A stretch of 64,000 bases of DNA, from assembly GCF_008274825.1 (NCBI RefSeq), contig NZ_CP030848.1, positions 186,001 to 250,000 on the forward strand. Reading direction: 5' to 3'. Shown piece by piece: positions 33,875-44,104 of the stretch. Position 1 is the first letter of the stretch, and each line of letters starts with the position of its first letter. Origin of the DNA: Sphingobacterium hotanense (GTDB taxonomy: Bacteria > Bacteroidota > Bacteroidia > Sphingobacteriales > Sphingobacteriaceae). Under the pieces are notes generated by a model. The model was not told the origin of the DNA and did not search any database. It saw only the letters and a list, made by a program, of their open reading frames with translations. The position numbers were made by a program, and so were the translations under genes.

Positions 33875-36800
33875 ATGTATTATTTTTTTACTAGAAATCC
33901 CTATTCGAAAAAAATAGGACTAAACAAACTTTTGTTAATTATGAAACTGGTTTCGTTGTTGTTACTTGGAACCATGCTCCATGTGAGCGCTTCGACCATG
34001 GGTCAGAAGATCAACATCCGCGCCAAGCAAGCGACTTTACAGGACATTTTACAGGATATTCAAAATCAAACGAATTACGACTTTCTTTATAGCAATAACC
34101 AAGTCAACAGCCTGAAAAGGATGGACGTCTTTGTGGAAAATAAAGACTTAAAGGACGTTTTAAAAAAGGTGTTGACACCTAATGGATTGGTGTTTTTCGT
34201 GGAGAACAACATGGTTCTGATTAAAACCCGTACCGAGTTGAACAGTGATCCAGCGTTGATTCAGCGTGTGATCGAAGGATATGTTAGGGATGAAAAGAAC
34301 CAACCGATTACCGGTGCTTCCGTTTCTCTTGTGAACAGCAACCTAGCGACCTCAACCGATGATAGGGGTTATTTTCGGCTAAATAGTCCGACAGAATCTG
34401 CTTCTGTTGTGATCACGGCGATCGGTTATGTCAGCCAGACTATTGCGATTTCGGGAACCTCAGCGACGAATATCGTGCTGAAGGAGTCCGTTAGTGGATT
34501 AGACGAGGTCGTTGTAGTTGGTTATGGTATCCAGAAGAAAGCAAATTTGACTGGCGCGGTATCGCAGATCAATGCCGAGGATATTGCCCTACGACCGGAA
34601 GCTAATATCGCCACCACCTTACAGGGGTTGATGCCCGGTCTGAACATTCAAATGAATAATGGTGACCCATCTACCACGCCCGATATCAACGTTCGTGGGT
34701 TTAATTCGATCAACGGAGGAAACCCGCTGGTGTTAATCGATGGAATTGAAGGGAATATTACCCGAGTAAATCCCAATGATATTGAAAGTGTAACAGTACT
34801 TAAGGATGCATCATCAGCATCCATTTATGGCGCACGTGGAGCCTTTGGGGTGATCTTAATTACGACCAAAACAGGGAAGGCGGGAACAACCTCGGTTACT
34901 TATACCAATAATTTTGGCTGGACTTCTCCGACTGCAAGGACGGATTATATCTCCGATCCCTATGTGTATGGAAAAACGGTAGATGCTGCCCTCTTTGGTT
35001 ACAACGGATCTTCATATACCAATTACAACGAGATGGATTGGGAAACGATCAAGATGGTGGCCAATGGAGAAATTGAACCGTTCCACGAATTACAAGCTGA
35101 TGGATCCTATAAATTCTTCCATAAATCCAATTGGTGGGATCACATGTTTAAAAAGCATCAGGCGTCGAATTTTCATAATATTGCCATATCCGGTGGAACA
35201 GAAAAGTTGAAGGGCTACCTTTCTGGTCGAATCTTCGAGCGTGAAAGCATCAATAATATAAATGACGATGCCAATATGGATCGCCAGAACCTGAAGGCTA
35301 ATTTGGTATTCACACCTAACTCCTGGTTGGAATTATCGAACAACATCCAATTTATCAACGAGAAGGACAAGGATTATGGTGGCTATACCAATGGTTTCGG
35401 TGGCTTGTGGAGTACAACCACCTGGTATAATCTGATGGCCTTTTACCCTATTATGGTAGATGGTGTACCGACCGATATCGGAACAGGTACTGGTGGCCAA
35501 GGTGGTAACGCAGGTCTGCATTCTGGTAAAACCTGGCGCTTGTTCAATAATGAGGAGTTTACCAATACGTTTCGTGTAGTGGCAAAACCATTGGAAGGTC
35601 TACAGATCAATTTCGATTATAGTAATCGTATTGAGAATACGGCACGCAGCTTTCGTTTGAATCCCTTTGACTATTTAGCAGGAAATCGATTGGATTTCCG
35701 TACGGTTGGTTTGAATCGATTGACCGAATACAGATGGAAAGATAAGTATAATGCGCTAAACCTGTTTGCGACCTACAATAAGACCCTCGCAAATAAACAT
35801 AACCTGAAATTGTTGGCAGGTTTTAACCAAGAGCAGTTTGACCGCGATCGTGTTGCCACCACTGCCGATAACCTGTTGATCGAAGATCTTTCTAACCTAT
35901 CATTAGCAACGGTGATGAATAGTATTTCGGGCTCAGCAACCAACTGGTCTATCCAGGGATATTTTGGACGATTGAACTATGATTTCGATAATAAATATCT
36001 ATTAGAAGTGAATGCTCGCTATGATGGTTCTTCCCGTTTCCCAGTTGACAGTCGTTGGGGACTGTTCCCGTCGGTTTCCCTGGGGTGGCAGGTGGATAGA
36101 GAATCTTTCTGGGAGGCTGCTCGTCCCTATGTTTCTTCTTTAAAGTTCAGAAGTTCCTACGGTGTGTTAGGGAACCAAACTGTGGATGTAAATACTTTCA
36201 AGGAATTGATGAACGTAGGAACTTCTGAATGGTTGAATGGTGGTCAACGATTGATATTTGCGTCTGTACCAGGGCCTTTACCCAATGTGGTGACTTGGGA
36301 GACCACAAAAAGCTTGAATATAGGTGCCGACCTTGGATTTCTGGATAATAAACTCTTGTTGAACCTGGATTGGTACAGGAAAAATGTGGAAGGTATGTAT
36401 CTTCCGGGAGAACCTCTACCAGCTGTGTTTGGTGCCAATGAGCCTAAGGAGAACTATGCAGCGCTGCGAAATGATGGTTATGAGATCGCAGTTACTTACC
36501 AGGATAAATTTGATCTTGCCGGAAGTCCATTGCAGTTTAATGTGACAGCCAACGTAAGCAATTTCAAAGGTGTCATCACCCGATACAATAACCCTAATGG
36601 CTTATTGAGCTCATACAACGAGGGGGAGCGTCTGGGCGATATCTGGGGCTACCGAATTGCTGGTCAGTTCCAGTCCGATGAGGAAGCATTGGCTTACCAA
36701 AACTCGTTTACCAATCCCGGAAACAGTCTTTCGCAAGTGTACAATGATATTCTGAACGTGATGCAGAACAGCGAATGGAATCACCTACGCGCTGGCGACA

Positions 36801-37444
36801 TCAAATATCTGGATCTCAACGGAGATGGAAGAATTGATAAAGGCCAAAATACACTTGCTGATCACGGAGACTTAGAGCGTATCGGAAATTCCATGCCTAA
36901 GTTTCCATTTGGTTTGAACCTGAGCATGCGCTGGAAAAATATCGATATGGGCGTAGCCTTGGCAGGGGTTGCCAGTCAGGATTGGTACCCTACAGGAGAT
37001 CTTTACTGGGGACCATACCAACGCCCATATTTATCGTTCATCCGAAAAGATTTAGTTGATAATGCTTGGAGACCGGATAAGACCCAGAACACCTATCCAC
37101 AGATCTATCGCGGGTATTCATCGCTACAATCCGGGAGATCATTATATGAATTGAACGATTATTATTTAACCAATGTTGGTTTCCTGCGTGTTAAAAACCT
37201 GAGTTTGGGTTATACTTTCCCGCAATCCTGGACGCAACGAGCAAAAGTGCACAAGCTAAGGGTATTCTTTAGTGGAGAGAATCTATTTACTTGGAGCTTC
37301 GGGGGCTTGACTAAATATATAGACCCCGAACAAGCGGGCTCTTCCGTGGATTATTCCTCTCCGGCAACAGCGGATGATCGTGGTGACCTGCGGTCCTACC
37401 CGATGGGAAAAACGATTTCTTTTGGTGTCATGTTAACCCTATAA
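33875..37444 (+). CDS. SusC/RagA-family TonB-dependent transporter with STN domain
   Basis: A 1189-residue outer-membrane transporter. After the signal peptide come an STN signalling domain (residues about 45-110: QKINIRAKQATLQDILQDI), a carboxypeptidase-regulatory-like domain (about 130-205), a TonB box EVVVVGYG near 208-217, a plug (TGAVSQINAEDI, VNVRGFNS-type) and a C-terminal 22-strand barrel with a terminal Phe/Leu-rich strand. The STN domain plus the neighbouring sigma/FecR pair means substrate binding can induce the locus. It imports the glycan captured by SusD. Confidence 0.96.
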   Translation: MYYFFTRNPYSKKIGLNKLLLIMKLVSLLLLGTMLHVSASTMGQKINIRAKQATLQDILQDIQNQTNYDFLYSNNQVNSLKRMDVFVENKDLKDVLKKVLTPNGLVFFVENNMVLIKTRTELNSDPALIQRVIEGYVRDEKNQPITGASVSLVNSNLATSTDDRGYFRLNSPTESASVVITAIGYVSQTIAISGTSATNIVLKESVSGLDEVVVVGYGIQKKANLTGAVSQINAEDIALRPEANIATTLQGLMPGLNIQMNNGDPSTTPDINVRGFNSINGGNPLVLIDGIEGNITRVNPNDIESVTVLKDASSASIYGARGAFGVILITTKTGKAGTTSVTYTNNFGWTSPTARTDYISDPYVYGKTVDAALFGYNGSSYTNYNEMDWETIKMVANGEIEPFHELQADGSYKFFHKSNWWDHMFKKHQASNFHNIAISGGTEKLKGYLSGRIFERESINNINDDANMDRQNLKANLVFTPNSWLELSNNIQFINEKDKDYGGYTNGFGGLWSTTTWYNLMAFYPIMVDGVPTDIGTGTGGQGGNAGLHSGKTWRLFNNEEFTNTFRVVAKPLEGLQINFDYSNRIENTARSFRLNPFDYLAGNRLDFRTVGLNRLTEYRWKDKYNALNLFATYNKTLANKHNLKLLAGFNQEQFDRDRVATTADNLLIEDLSNLSLATVMNSISGSATNWSIQGYFGRLNYDFDNKYLLEVNARYDGSSRFPVDSRWGLFPSVSLGWQVDRESFWEAARPYVSSLKFRSSYGVLGNQTVDVNTFKELMNVGTSEWLNGGQRLIFASVPGPLPNVVTWETTKSLNIGADLGFLDNKLLLNLDWYRKNVEGMYLPGEPLPAVFGANEPKENYAALRNDGYEIAVTYQDKFDLAGSPLQFNVTANVSNFKGVITRYNNPNGLLSSYNEGERLGDIWGYRIAGQFQSDEEALAYQNSFTNPGNSLSQVYNDILNVMQNSEWNHLRAGDIKYLDLNGDGRIDKGQNTLADHGDLERIGNSMPKFPFGLNLSMRWKNIDMGVALAGVASQDWYPTGDLYWGPYQRPYLSFIRKDLVDNAWRPDKTQNTYPQIYRGYSSLQSGRSLYELNDYYLTNVGFLRVKNLSLGYTFPQSWTQRAKVHKLRVFFSGENLFTWSFGGLTKYIDPEQAGSSVDYSSPATADDRGDLRSYPMGKTISFGVMLTL

Positions 37445-37456
37445 GTTGAAAACATC

Positions 37457-39226
37457 ATGAAAAAAATGACGATAAAATATTATATATACGCTGTGGCAAG
37501 TGTTTTCTTGCTAGGTTCCTGTAATAAGGATTTCTTAGAGCGGCCATCAGAGGATCAGGTAGAAGCGCCGTATTTCTTTAATACCGCAAAGGATCTGGAA
37601 GTGGCAACCAATGATTTTTATACCATGTTGGTAACGACATCCGTTTATTCGGAAGATGCCAACTCGGATAATTTAATGCCCTTGAATCCTGCCGATAAGA
37701 TTAAAGGAAATAGGATTGTTCCGGTTGCCAGCGGTAGCGGCGGTTGGTCTTGGGGAAATCTTCGGAAAATAAATTATTTTCTAGCGAACTTTCATAAAGT
37801 AGCCGATGAAGATGCCAAAGCCAAGTATGCTGGAATTGCCCGTTTTTTTAGAGCGTATTTTTATTACGATAAGGTGAAGACTTTTGGTGATGTGCCCTGG
37901 TACGGAAAGGTCTTATCGGCAAACGATCCCGATCTTTTTAAAGCGAGAGATTCCCGGTTTTTGGTAATGGATTCAATTATGGCCGACTTGGATTATGCCA
38001 TCGAACATATTCCCGCGGAGAAGCAAGTGAATTTAGTGACAAAGTATACCGCCATGTTGCTGAAGTCACGCGTAGCATTATTCGAAGGGACTTTCCGAAA
38101 ATATCATAAGCTGGAAGGGGCTGATAAATTCCTGAATGAAGCGGTTGAAGCTTCCCAGATGCTGATCAATTCATCTGCTTATACCTTATTTACTGACGGA
38201 GGAGCAGCTGCCGCTTATCGAAATCTTTTTGCCCGTGATAAGCAGGATGCCATAGAAACAATATTGGCTGTTGACTACGAATTGGGACTAAAGGTCCATA
38301 GTACGGCTTATAATTTTACTTCTGCTACTTCCGGGTCTTATGGACTGATGAAAGATGTAGTGAATAGTTACCTGATGAATGATGGCTCCCGATTTACAGA
38401 CAAGTCCGGTTATCAGACCTATTCTTTTTTCCAGGAGATGCAGAACAGAGACCCTCGGTTGACGCAGACCACAGCTGGGCCAGATTTCAGAGTGAACGGT
38501 GAATCAAAGAATGAACCAGTGACCTTGAACATCACAACGACAGGTTACCGCTTGATCAAAGCCCTGCCAAACAGAGCCCAGTGGGGTACCGGAGCTTCTG
38601 TATTCGATATCGTTATTTTCCGTTTTGCCGAAGCATTATTGGTCAACGCGGAAGCAAAAGCAGAACTAGGAACATTAACCCAAGGGGATCTGGATAATAC
38701 CATCAATAGATTGAGAGCGAGAGCGGGCATGCCTAATTTGAATTTGGTACACGCAAACGCCAATCCGGATCCTTATTTGGAAGAAATGTATCCGAATGTG
38801 GAAAATACAGCTAATAAAGGGGTGATCCTTGAAATACGGAGAGAAAGAAGGATAGAGTTGTTCAATGAAGGATTGCGCTGGGATGACCTGATGCGTTGGA
38901 AAGAGGGCAAAAAAGTGACCAAGCCAATGGTCGGAGTATATTTCTCCGGTTTAGGAAGCCATGATTTTACTGGCGATGCCGTTCCCGATGTGTTTTTGCA
39001 TACAGGAAGCACAGCAGGTGCACCTGCCTCCATCACTTCCTTTATCAACATCAATCAAAGAACCCTTAGAAATCCATTAACTGGACAACAGAATGCGACT
39101 TCCGGAAATCTAGATCCATTTCCGCAGGGAGGAGTTTTCGATGAGCAAAGGGATTATTTTGCGCCATTGCCTTCCGAGGATTTGATCTTGAATAAAAATT
39201 TAGTCCAGAACCCAGGTTGGAAATAA
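37457..39226 (+). CDS. SusD/RagB-family nutrient-binding lipoprotein
   Basis: A 589-residue lipoprotein (signal ending SVFLLGSC, C22). Family features are the N-terminal NKDFLERPSEDQVEAPYFF, the RFFRAYFYYDKVKTFGDVPWY TPR motif and the C-terminal EIRRERRIELFNEGLRWDDLMRW. It forms the lid of the SusC pore and binds the substrate at the cell surface. Starts 13 bp after the SusC gene. Confidence 0.95.
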   Translation: MKKMTIKYYIYAVASVFLLGSCNKDFLERPSEDQVEAPYFFNTAKDLEVATNDFYTMLVTTSVYSEDANSDNLMPLNPADKIKGNRIVPVASGSGGWSWGNLRKINYFLANFHKVADEDAKAKYAGIARFFRAYFYYDKVKTFGDVPWYGKVLSANDPDLFKARDSRFLVMDSIMADLDYAIEHIPAEKQVNLVTKYTAMLLKSRVALFEGTFRKYHKLEGADKFLNEAVEASQMLINSSAYTLFTDGGAAAAYRNLFARDKQDAIETILAVDYELGLKVHSTAYNFTSATSGSYGLMKDVVNSYLMNDGSRFTDKSGYQTYSFFQEMQNRDPRLTQTTAGPDFRVNGESKNEPVTLNITTTGYRLIKALPNRAQWGTGASVFDIVIFRFAEALLVNAEAKAELGTLTQGDLDNTINRLRARAGMPNLNLVHANANPDPYLEEMYPNVENTANKGVILEIRRERRIELFNEGLRWDDLMRWKEGKKVTKPMVGVYFSGLGSHDFTGDAVPDVFLHTGSTAGAPASITSFININQRTLRNPLTGQQNATSGNLDPFPQGGVFDEQRDYFAPLPSEDLILNKNLVQNPGWK

Positions 39227-39227
39227 G

Positions 39228-40160
39228 ATGAAAAAGATATGCTGTTTATTCGTTGTATGCTTCGGCTTCTTTGTCCTTCTTGGACAGACAGACGCTAAGA
39301 CGCCAAAGTTTCCGATTGGCTATGCCTTGGATTTCCAAAAAATTACGGACGAAAAGATGCAGTACATCAAGAGTTTGGGAATCAATTATATTGAACTCTC
39401 CGGCATTGGTGCCTTGCTTGACAAAAATCTCCAATCGACTCAGGTCGACACTTTATGGACATCCAAAATCAAGGAAGTTGCTGCTATCCTCAAAAGGAAC
39501 AAAGTGACAGTTTGGTCGATCCACATGCCTTTTAGTGTACACCTGGACATCTCCCGGGTCGACGAAGAAGGGAGATTGCGCGTAATGGAAGCACAATGGA
39601 ATGTACTACAGATGTTAAAGCCGGTGAAAGCGGAGATTATCCTGTTCCACCCTTCGTTTTATCTGCGGCTTAATGAACGTAGCGAGCGAAAAGCTCAGTT
39701 GCAAAAGTCCGTGGCGTACCTGAATAAAGAAGTGAAAGCCATCGGTTCGATTATGGTGGTGGAAAACATGTTGGGTCCGTCCTTAACGGTAAATGGCCGC
39801 GAACGACCTTTGATGCGGTCCGTACAGGAGTGTTTAGAGCTTTTTCAGGGCTTTCCTAAAGATGTTGGCTTGGCAGTTGATTTTTGTCATATTGCTGAAC
39901 CTCAACATTTATTGGCGGCATTTGGATCCAGAGTGAAAACCTTGCATGTTTCCAACGGCGACGGTACGGCCGAATACCATTATCTACCTTGTGATACCCG
40001 AGGGAAAAATGACTGGAACAGCATCTTTGCCACATTGGAAAAGATCAAGTATAAGGGGGTGTATATGCATGAGTGCAAATACAATGATGAAAAGGAAATT
40101 GTCGACTGCTACCAACATCTTTGGAATGCTTATCAAAAGAGTTTAACAATTAAAAAATGA
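39228..40160 (+). CDS. Secreted sugar-phosphate isomerase/epimerase-like TIM barrel (xylose isomerase-like)
   Basis: A 310-residue protein with a secretion signal (FVVCFGFFVLLGQTDA). The rest resembles the AP-endonuclease-2/xylose-isomerase-like barrel: SIHMPFSVHLDISRV, IILFHPSFYL, VVENMLGPSLT, LAVDFCHIAEP and MHECKY, with His, Glu and Asp residues suited to a divalent metal. The chemistry is probably isomerisation, epimerisation or lyase action on a sugar. It starts directly after susD, and the PUL context implies a periplasmic role in sugar breakdown. Confidence 0.8.
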   Translation: MKKICCLFVVCFGFFVLLGQTDAKTPKFPIGYALDFQKITDEKMQYIKSLGINYIELSGIGALLDKNLQSTQVDTLWTSKIKEVAAILKRNKVTVWSIHMPFSVHLDISRVDEEGRLRVMEAQWNVLQMLKPVKAEIILFHPSFYLRLNERSERKAQLQKSVAYLNKEVKAIGSIMVVENMLGPSLTVNGRERPLMRSVQECLELFQGFPKDVGLAVDFCHIAEPQHLLAAFGSRVKTLHVSNGDGTAEYHYLPCDTRGKNDWNSIFATLEKIKYKGVYMHECKYNDEKEIVDCYQHLWNAYQKSLTIKK

Positions 40161-40164
40161 AATA

Positions 40165-41859
40165 ATGAAGAGTTTATATAGCCTTTTGCTAATGATCACG
40201 ATTCTTTTTGGATTTTCTTCCTGTAAAAAGGATAAAGAAACATTTGAAGAGAAATTAATGGCGGGCACAGAATTGATGGAGGTTGGAAGTAAAACAGGGA
40301 AATACCAATTTGATGTCCTTTCCAACAAAAATATGCTGCTGGAGTCGGATGTAGACTGGATCGTATTGGATACCTCCGAACTTGAAAAGGGAAAACGTAA
40401 AGTTATTTTTGAAGTTCACGCCAATCAGGATGACGAGCGGTCCGGACTTATTACCGTTCGCATCAACGATGAGATTTCCAAGCAGGTTCTGGTGAGTCAG
40501 GAATCAGGGAAAGTGCCGGTATTCTTTGTCAGCCCGAACGGGACCGGAGACGGATCTTCTTGGGAAAGTCCTTCAACCTTCCATGCGGCTATGGAAAAAG
40601 CCACCACAGGAAGTACGATCTATCTGATGGAAGGGACATATACACCGTTTAAAACCATCCGTAATGGAGACTCCGCTGAGGAATCCGATAAAACTTTTGA
40701 AATCAATAAGAATATCAGCCTGATTGGTGGTTTCTCATCAGATGCAAGTATTGGGGCAAAACCTAATGCAGCGCTGTACAAAACGATTCTTGATGGACGG
40801 TTCTCTAGTGGAAAACAAGCATTCCATACTGTGACGGTAACGGCTGCTAAAGAAGCGGAGTCTCAGGTTTATATCGAAGGATTGGTGATTACCGGAGGTA
40901 ATGCAACCGATCGAAGTACCAATATATCCATTAATGGACTTAATTTTAGCCGTGGACAGGGTGGTGGAATAGCTATCGGTGGTTCACAGGTACATTTAAA
41001 AGCTGTGGAAATTATCGATAACAAAGCAACAGCAGATAAAGGAACTGTTGGATTTGCTGCTGGTATGTACGCCTTTGGTTCGGCCGATGTCATTATGGAG
41101 AATTCTAAAGTCAACAATAACACAAATACAGGAAATAACGGTGGTGGCGTATGGATGCACACTTCCAATCTAACGGCTTATAATTCCCAGTTCAATGGGA
41201 ACACCGCACGTGGCACGGCGGGCGGTGTGCATGGTTACCCAAATGCTAAGATTATTCTCTATAACTCTGAAGTGAACCAAAATAGCAACACCTCGTATGG
41301 TGCCGGGTTATACCTTCGAGAAAAATCTACCGGGATTCTGGTGAACTGCTTATTGGTTGGAAATAAAAGTACCTCTAAGAACGGTGGTGGAGCAGTGATG
41401 CTGTATGATGATTGTAAAATAGATATTATCAGTTCTACCATTACAGGAAATGAGATTCCAGGGCCTGGCGCAGGTGTATACCGCCGTTCAAAAGTGAATA
41501 ACCTGACCATCGTCAATTCCATTATCTCTGGAAACAAACAGGATGCGACCTCTACCGATGTGGATGCCTATACGGATAATGCAGGAATTGCACCAACTAT
41601 CAAGAGCTCTGCAATTGCCGGCCAAGTTTATTCGGAAGCAGGATCCGTAGTGTCGGACCTTTCCTTCAACCCGGCAACCATGTTAAGCGCTCAATATGTA
41701 CCGATGGGCGTTAATAACCCGGCGTTAATGCATGGATTAAATGGCAGCTCCCTAACGACCCTGGGACAGACCTATAATCCGGTCTTGGAAAGCCAAATCA
41801 ATGCCGATAAAAATGGCAACGAACGTATGGATACAATCATGGGCGCTTTAATAAAATAA
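40165..41859 (+). CDS. BACON-like plus right-handed beta-helix lipoprotein
   Basis: A 564-residue lipoprotein (signal FGFSSC, C20). Residues about 35-110 resemble a BACON-type domain (KYQFDVLSNKNMLLESDVDWIVLDTS). Then FFVSPNGTGDGSSWESPSTF begins a DUF1565/polymorphic-outer-membrane-type helix with many rungs (GGGIAIGGSQ, NNGGGVWMHTSN, GNGGG-like). Glycan-binding or lyase roles are typical. No catalytic motif was found. It sits within the operon 4 bp after the TIM-barrel gene. Confidence 0.8.
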   Translation: MKSLYSLLLMITILFGFSSCKKDKETFEEKLMAGTELMEVGSKTGKYQFDVLSNKNMLLESDVDWIVLDTSELEKGKRKVIFEVHANQDDERSGLITVRINDEISKQVLVSQESGKVPVFFVSPNGTGDGSSWESPSTFHAAMEKATTGSTIYLMEGTYTPFKTIRNGDSAEESDKTFEINKNISLIGGFSSDASIGAKPNAALYKTILDGRFSSGKQAFHTVTVTAAKEAESQVYIEGLVITGGNATDRSTNISINGLNFSRGQGGGIAIGGSQVHLKAVEIIDNKATADKGTVGFAAGMYAFGSADVIMENSKVNNNTNTGNNGGGVWMHTSNLTAYNSQFNGNTARGTAGGVHGYPNAKIILYNSEVNQNSNTSYGAGLYLREKSTGILVNCLLVGNKSTSKNGGGAVMLYDDCKIDIISSTITGNEIPGPGAGVYRRSKVNNLTIVNSIISGNKQDATSTDVDAYTDNAGIAPTIKSSAIAGQVYSEAGSVVSDLSFNPATMLSAQYVPMGVNNPALMHGLNGSSLTTLGQTYNPVLESQINADKNGNERMDTIMGALIK

Positions 41860-41860
41860 C

Positions 41861-43000
41861 ATGAAAAAGATTGCTTTGAGCATACTTCTAAGTGGTATCA
41901 GCCTATTTTCGGTTTTCTGTCATTCCAAGACCATCATGCTGGTCTTGGGATCGGCAGATCCAAAAGTATTGGATGAACGCATACAGATCGCTTTGCGTCT
42001 ATATAAGATTCAAACCTTTGACGACATTATTGTTTCAGGAGGATGTGCTGCGCATGGCTCGACTATATGTGAGGCCAGTAGAATGTTCGACCAGATGAAA
42101 GCAAGCGGAATCCCCCCAGAAATAATTCATAAAGAAGAGAATGCAAAGACCACCGTTCAGAATTATATATTCAGTAGGGTATTGGAGAACGAATCAGGAG
42201 AAAGAATCATGCAGCCTGGAGATACCGTTTTTGTGGTTTCCAACCATTGGCATGCTGTATCGGTTGCCGCACGATTACAAAAATACGATGGCGTGGTGGC
42301 CCGATTTTTTATTGAAGGTTCCCAACAGCCTAAGGAGACCGATAAGCTGGACTATGTCAATATTTTAAATGGGGAGATCGATAATGAGAAGTTTATCGCC
42401 AAAGGTACCTGGTTAACTCCCGACGCTGTATGGTCAAAAAACGATTCTATTTATTATCTAATTGGTACGCTTCTGTATGTCAGCAATCCAGATAATACAT
42501 CCTATTCTGTAAAGAAGTTAAGTTTAGAAATGGATGTTCTGAAAAGTCTCGAGCTTGAAAAAGACTTACATTTCATAGATGACGGAAAGCAGTGGGTGAT
42601 TTGGGATGGTGCTAAGTTGCAGACTTTGGATAAGTCTTCTGGCAGAAAGGGCGCTCCGTTTGATTGGCATGAGCTGTTGAGAAATGCACCCGAATCATGG
42701 AAGCATTCCATGAATACCGGATTTATACAGGAAGGGTCATTGTACCTCTTCTCAGATTCCAAATTACTTATCGCAAAGAAGAAGGGAAAATACTATGATT
42801 TTGTAACAGAGAGCTCCGCTGATCAATATTTTAAGAGTTGGCCGTTTGGATGGGGGAAAAGTAATGTGAATGCCGCCTCAATAGACCAACAGACCAAAGA
42901 AATACAGCTCTACAGGAATATGGAGGTACTATCCCTTGACCTTAAAAAAAGAACAGTAAAGCAAGTTAAACCATTACGCTTAAAATGGGTGAATTACTAA
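41861..43000 (+). CDS. YdcF/DUF218-family protein with extra C-terminal domain
   Basis: A 379-residue protein with an N-terminal secretion signal (SILLSGISLFSVFCHSK). Residues about 24-150 resemble the YdcF/DUF218 fold: MLVLGSADPKVLDER, IIVSGGCAAHGST, IIHKEENAKTTVQN and FVVSNHWHAVSVAARL. The C-terminal 200 residues form an unknown beta-rich domain, absent from usual YdcF. DUF218 proteins bind nucleotide-like or envelope-glycan substrates, with poorly known activity. Operon member, 1 bp after the beta-helix gene. Confidence 0.75.
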   Translation: MKKIALSILLSGISLFSVFCHSKTIMLVLGSADPKVLDERIQIALRLYKIQTFDDIIVSGGCAAHGSTICEASRMFDQMKASGIPPEIIHKEENAKTTVQNYIFSRVLENESGERIMQPGDTVFVVSNHWHAVSVAARLQKYDGVVARFFIEGSQQPKETDKLDYVNILNGEIDNEKFIAKGTWLTPDAVWSKNDSIYYLIGTLLYVSNPDNTSYSVKKLSLEMDVLKSLELEKDLHFIDDGKQWVIWDGAKLQTLDKSSGRKGAPFDWHELLRNAPESWKHSMNTGFIQEGSLYLFSDSKLLIAKKKGKYYDFVTESSADQYFKSWPFGWGKSNVNAASIDQQTKEIQLYRNMEVLSLDLKKRTVKQVKPLRLKWVNY

Positions 43001-43015
43001 TAAAACAACCAATTC

Positions 43016-43891
43016 ATGAAAAAATTTAATTTTATATACTACCTAGTTTTCCTTTTGCTTTTCACCTCTTGTGAAAAGAACGATGGGACCCAATTGCCCT
43101 ACGATTACTCCCAGGATCAAACTTTAAGTATCCAGGAGACTTTAGAGAAAGCCGATTGGAAAATCAAGCAGGTGACGGACGGGATAACCTGGAAGCACGT
43201 TCAGTTTTCGCAGATTTTTGAATCAAAGCAATATATCAACATGTTCGAAATAGATTTGACCAAGGGCTTTGATATCGAAATCCCCTATGTGAAAACAGGA
43301 TTCTTGAAAACGAGCGATGCGGCCACAAGAGCCAATGCATTGGTTGCATTTAATGGTTCTTATTTCAATACCAGTGTTGGTGGCTCAACCGTGTTCTTCA
43401 AATACGATAATGTAATTCAAAATCCGACGGTGAACGGCTTTAATCCTTATCGGGAAAACGGAGCCATGGTAATCGACGCGTCCGGAAAACCAAAGATTTT
43501 GTCAAAACCTTCTTCGGGATGGACCTCGGTCGCAGAACCTGTTGCACTGGCTGGTGGACCGCTATTGATTCAAAATGGCGAAGAGTTGTCACAATTGAAT
43601 GTGGATTTCAATACGGCTAGACACCCACGGACGGCTGTGGGAATAACAGCAGATCAGAAAATGATTGTGGTTGTTGTCGATGGACGTTCATCCCAATCGC
43701 AGGGATTGAGCATTCCACAATTGTCTTCACTAATGAAGGCATTAGGCTGCGTTTCTGCATTAAATTATGATGGCGGTGGTTCAAGCACCGCATGGGTAAA
43801 AGGGGATGGAGTCGTCAATTTCCCTTCAGATAATGGGAAGTTTGATCATGAAGGCGAACGGGCCGTAGCGACCGTATTTACCGTGAAATAA
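43016..43891 (+). CDS. Phosphodiester glycosidase (NAGPA family) lipoprotein
   Basis: A 291-residue lipoprotein (signal ending LLLFTSC, C19). The NAGPA domain is clear: NALVAFNGSYFNTSVGG, RENGAMVIDASGKP, HPRTAVGITADQKMIVVVVDGRS and LNYDGGGSSTAWV. Members cleave GlcNAc-1-phosphodiester and related sugar-phosphodiester links. It is the only clear glycan-cleaving enzyme of this locus, so the substrate is probably a phosphate-linked glycan, for example a teichoic-type or phosphoglycan polymer. This is inference from family and context. Confidence 0.9.
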   Translation: MKKFNFIYYLVFLLLFTSCEKNDGTQLPYDYSQDQTLSIQETLEKADWKIKQVTDGITWKHVQFSQIFESKQYINMFEIDLTKGFDIEIPYVKTGFLKTSDAATRANALVAFNGSYFNTSVGGSTVFFKYDNVIQNPTVNGFNPYRENGAMVIDASGKPKILSKPSSGWTSVAEPVALAGGPLLIQNGEELSQLNVDFNTARHPRTAVGITADQKMIVVVVDGRSSQSQGLSIPQLSSLMKALGCVSALNYDGGGSSTAWVKGDGVVNFPSDNGKFDHEGERAVATVFTVK

Positions 43892-43940
43892 GCAATTAAA
43901 TGTCCAATGGGACGAGCGTTTTATAATTACGCTTCCCTCA

Positions 43941-43973
43941 AAGGCACAGAACTTCAGTTTTGTGCCTTTTTTT
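43941..43973 (+). terminator. Rho-independent terminator ending the SusC/D locus
   Basis: Stem AAGGCACAGAAC / GTTTTGTGCCTT with a short TTCA loop, then T tract (T7). It lies about 50 bp after the NAGPA-type gene. Confidence 0.85.
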
Positions 43974-44104
43974 GAAATGTATGTAGTTTATTTTTAAAGT
44001 GTTAAATCATTTGTGCGCTGAAAAATCACAACGCATTATATCGAGGAGCCTGTTAGGCCTATATAATTCACGACAGCTGAGCATAGCGCTTTACCAATTG
44101 ATTT

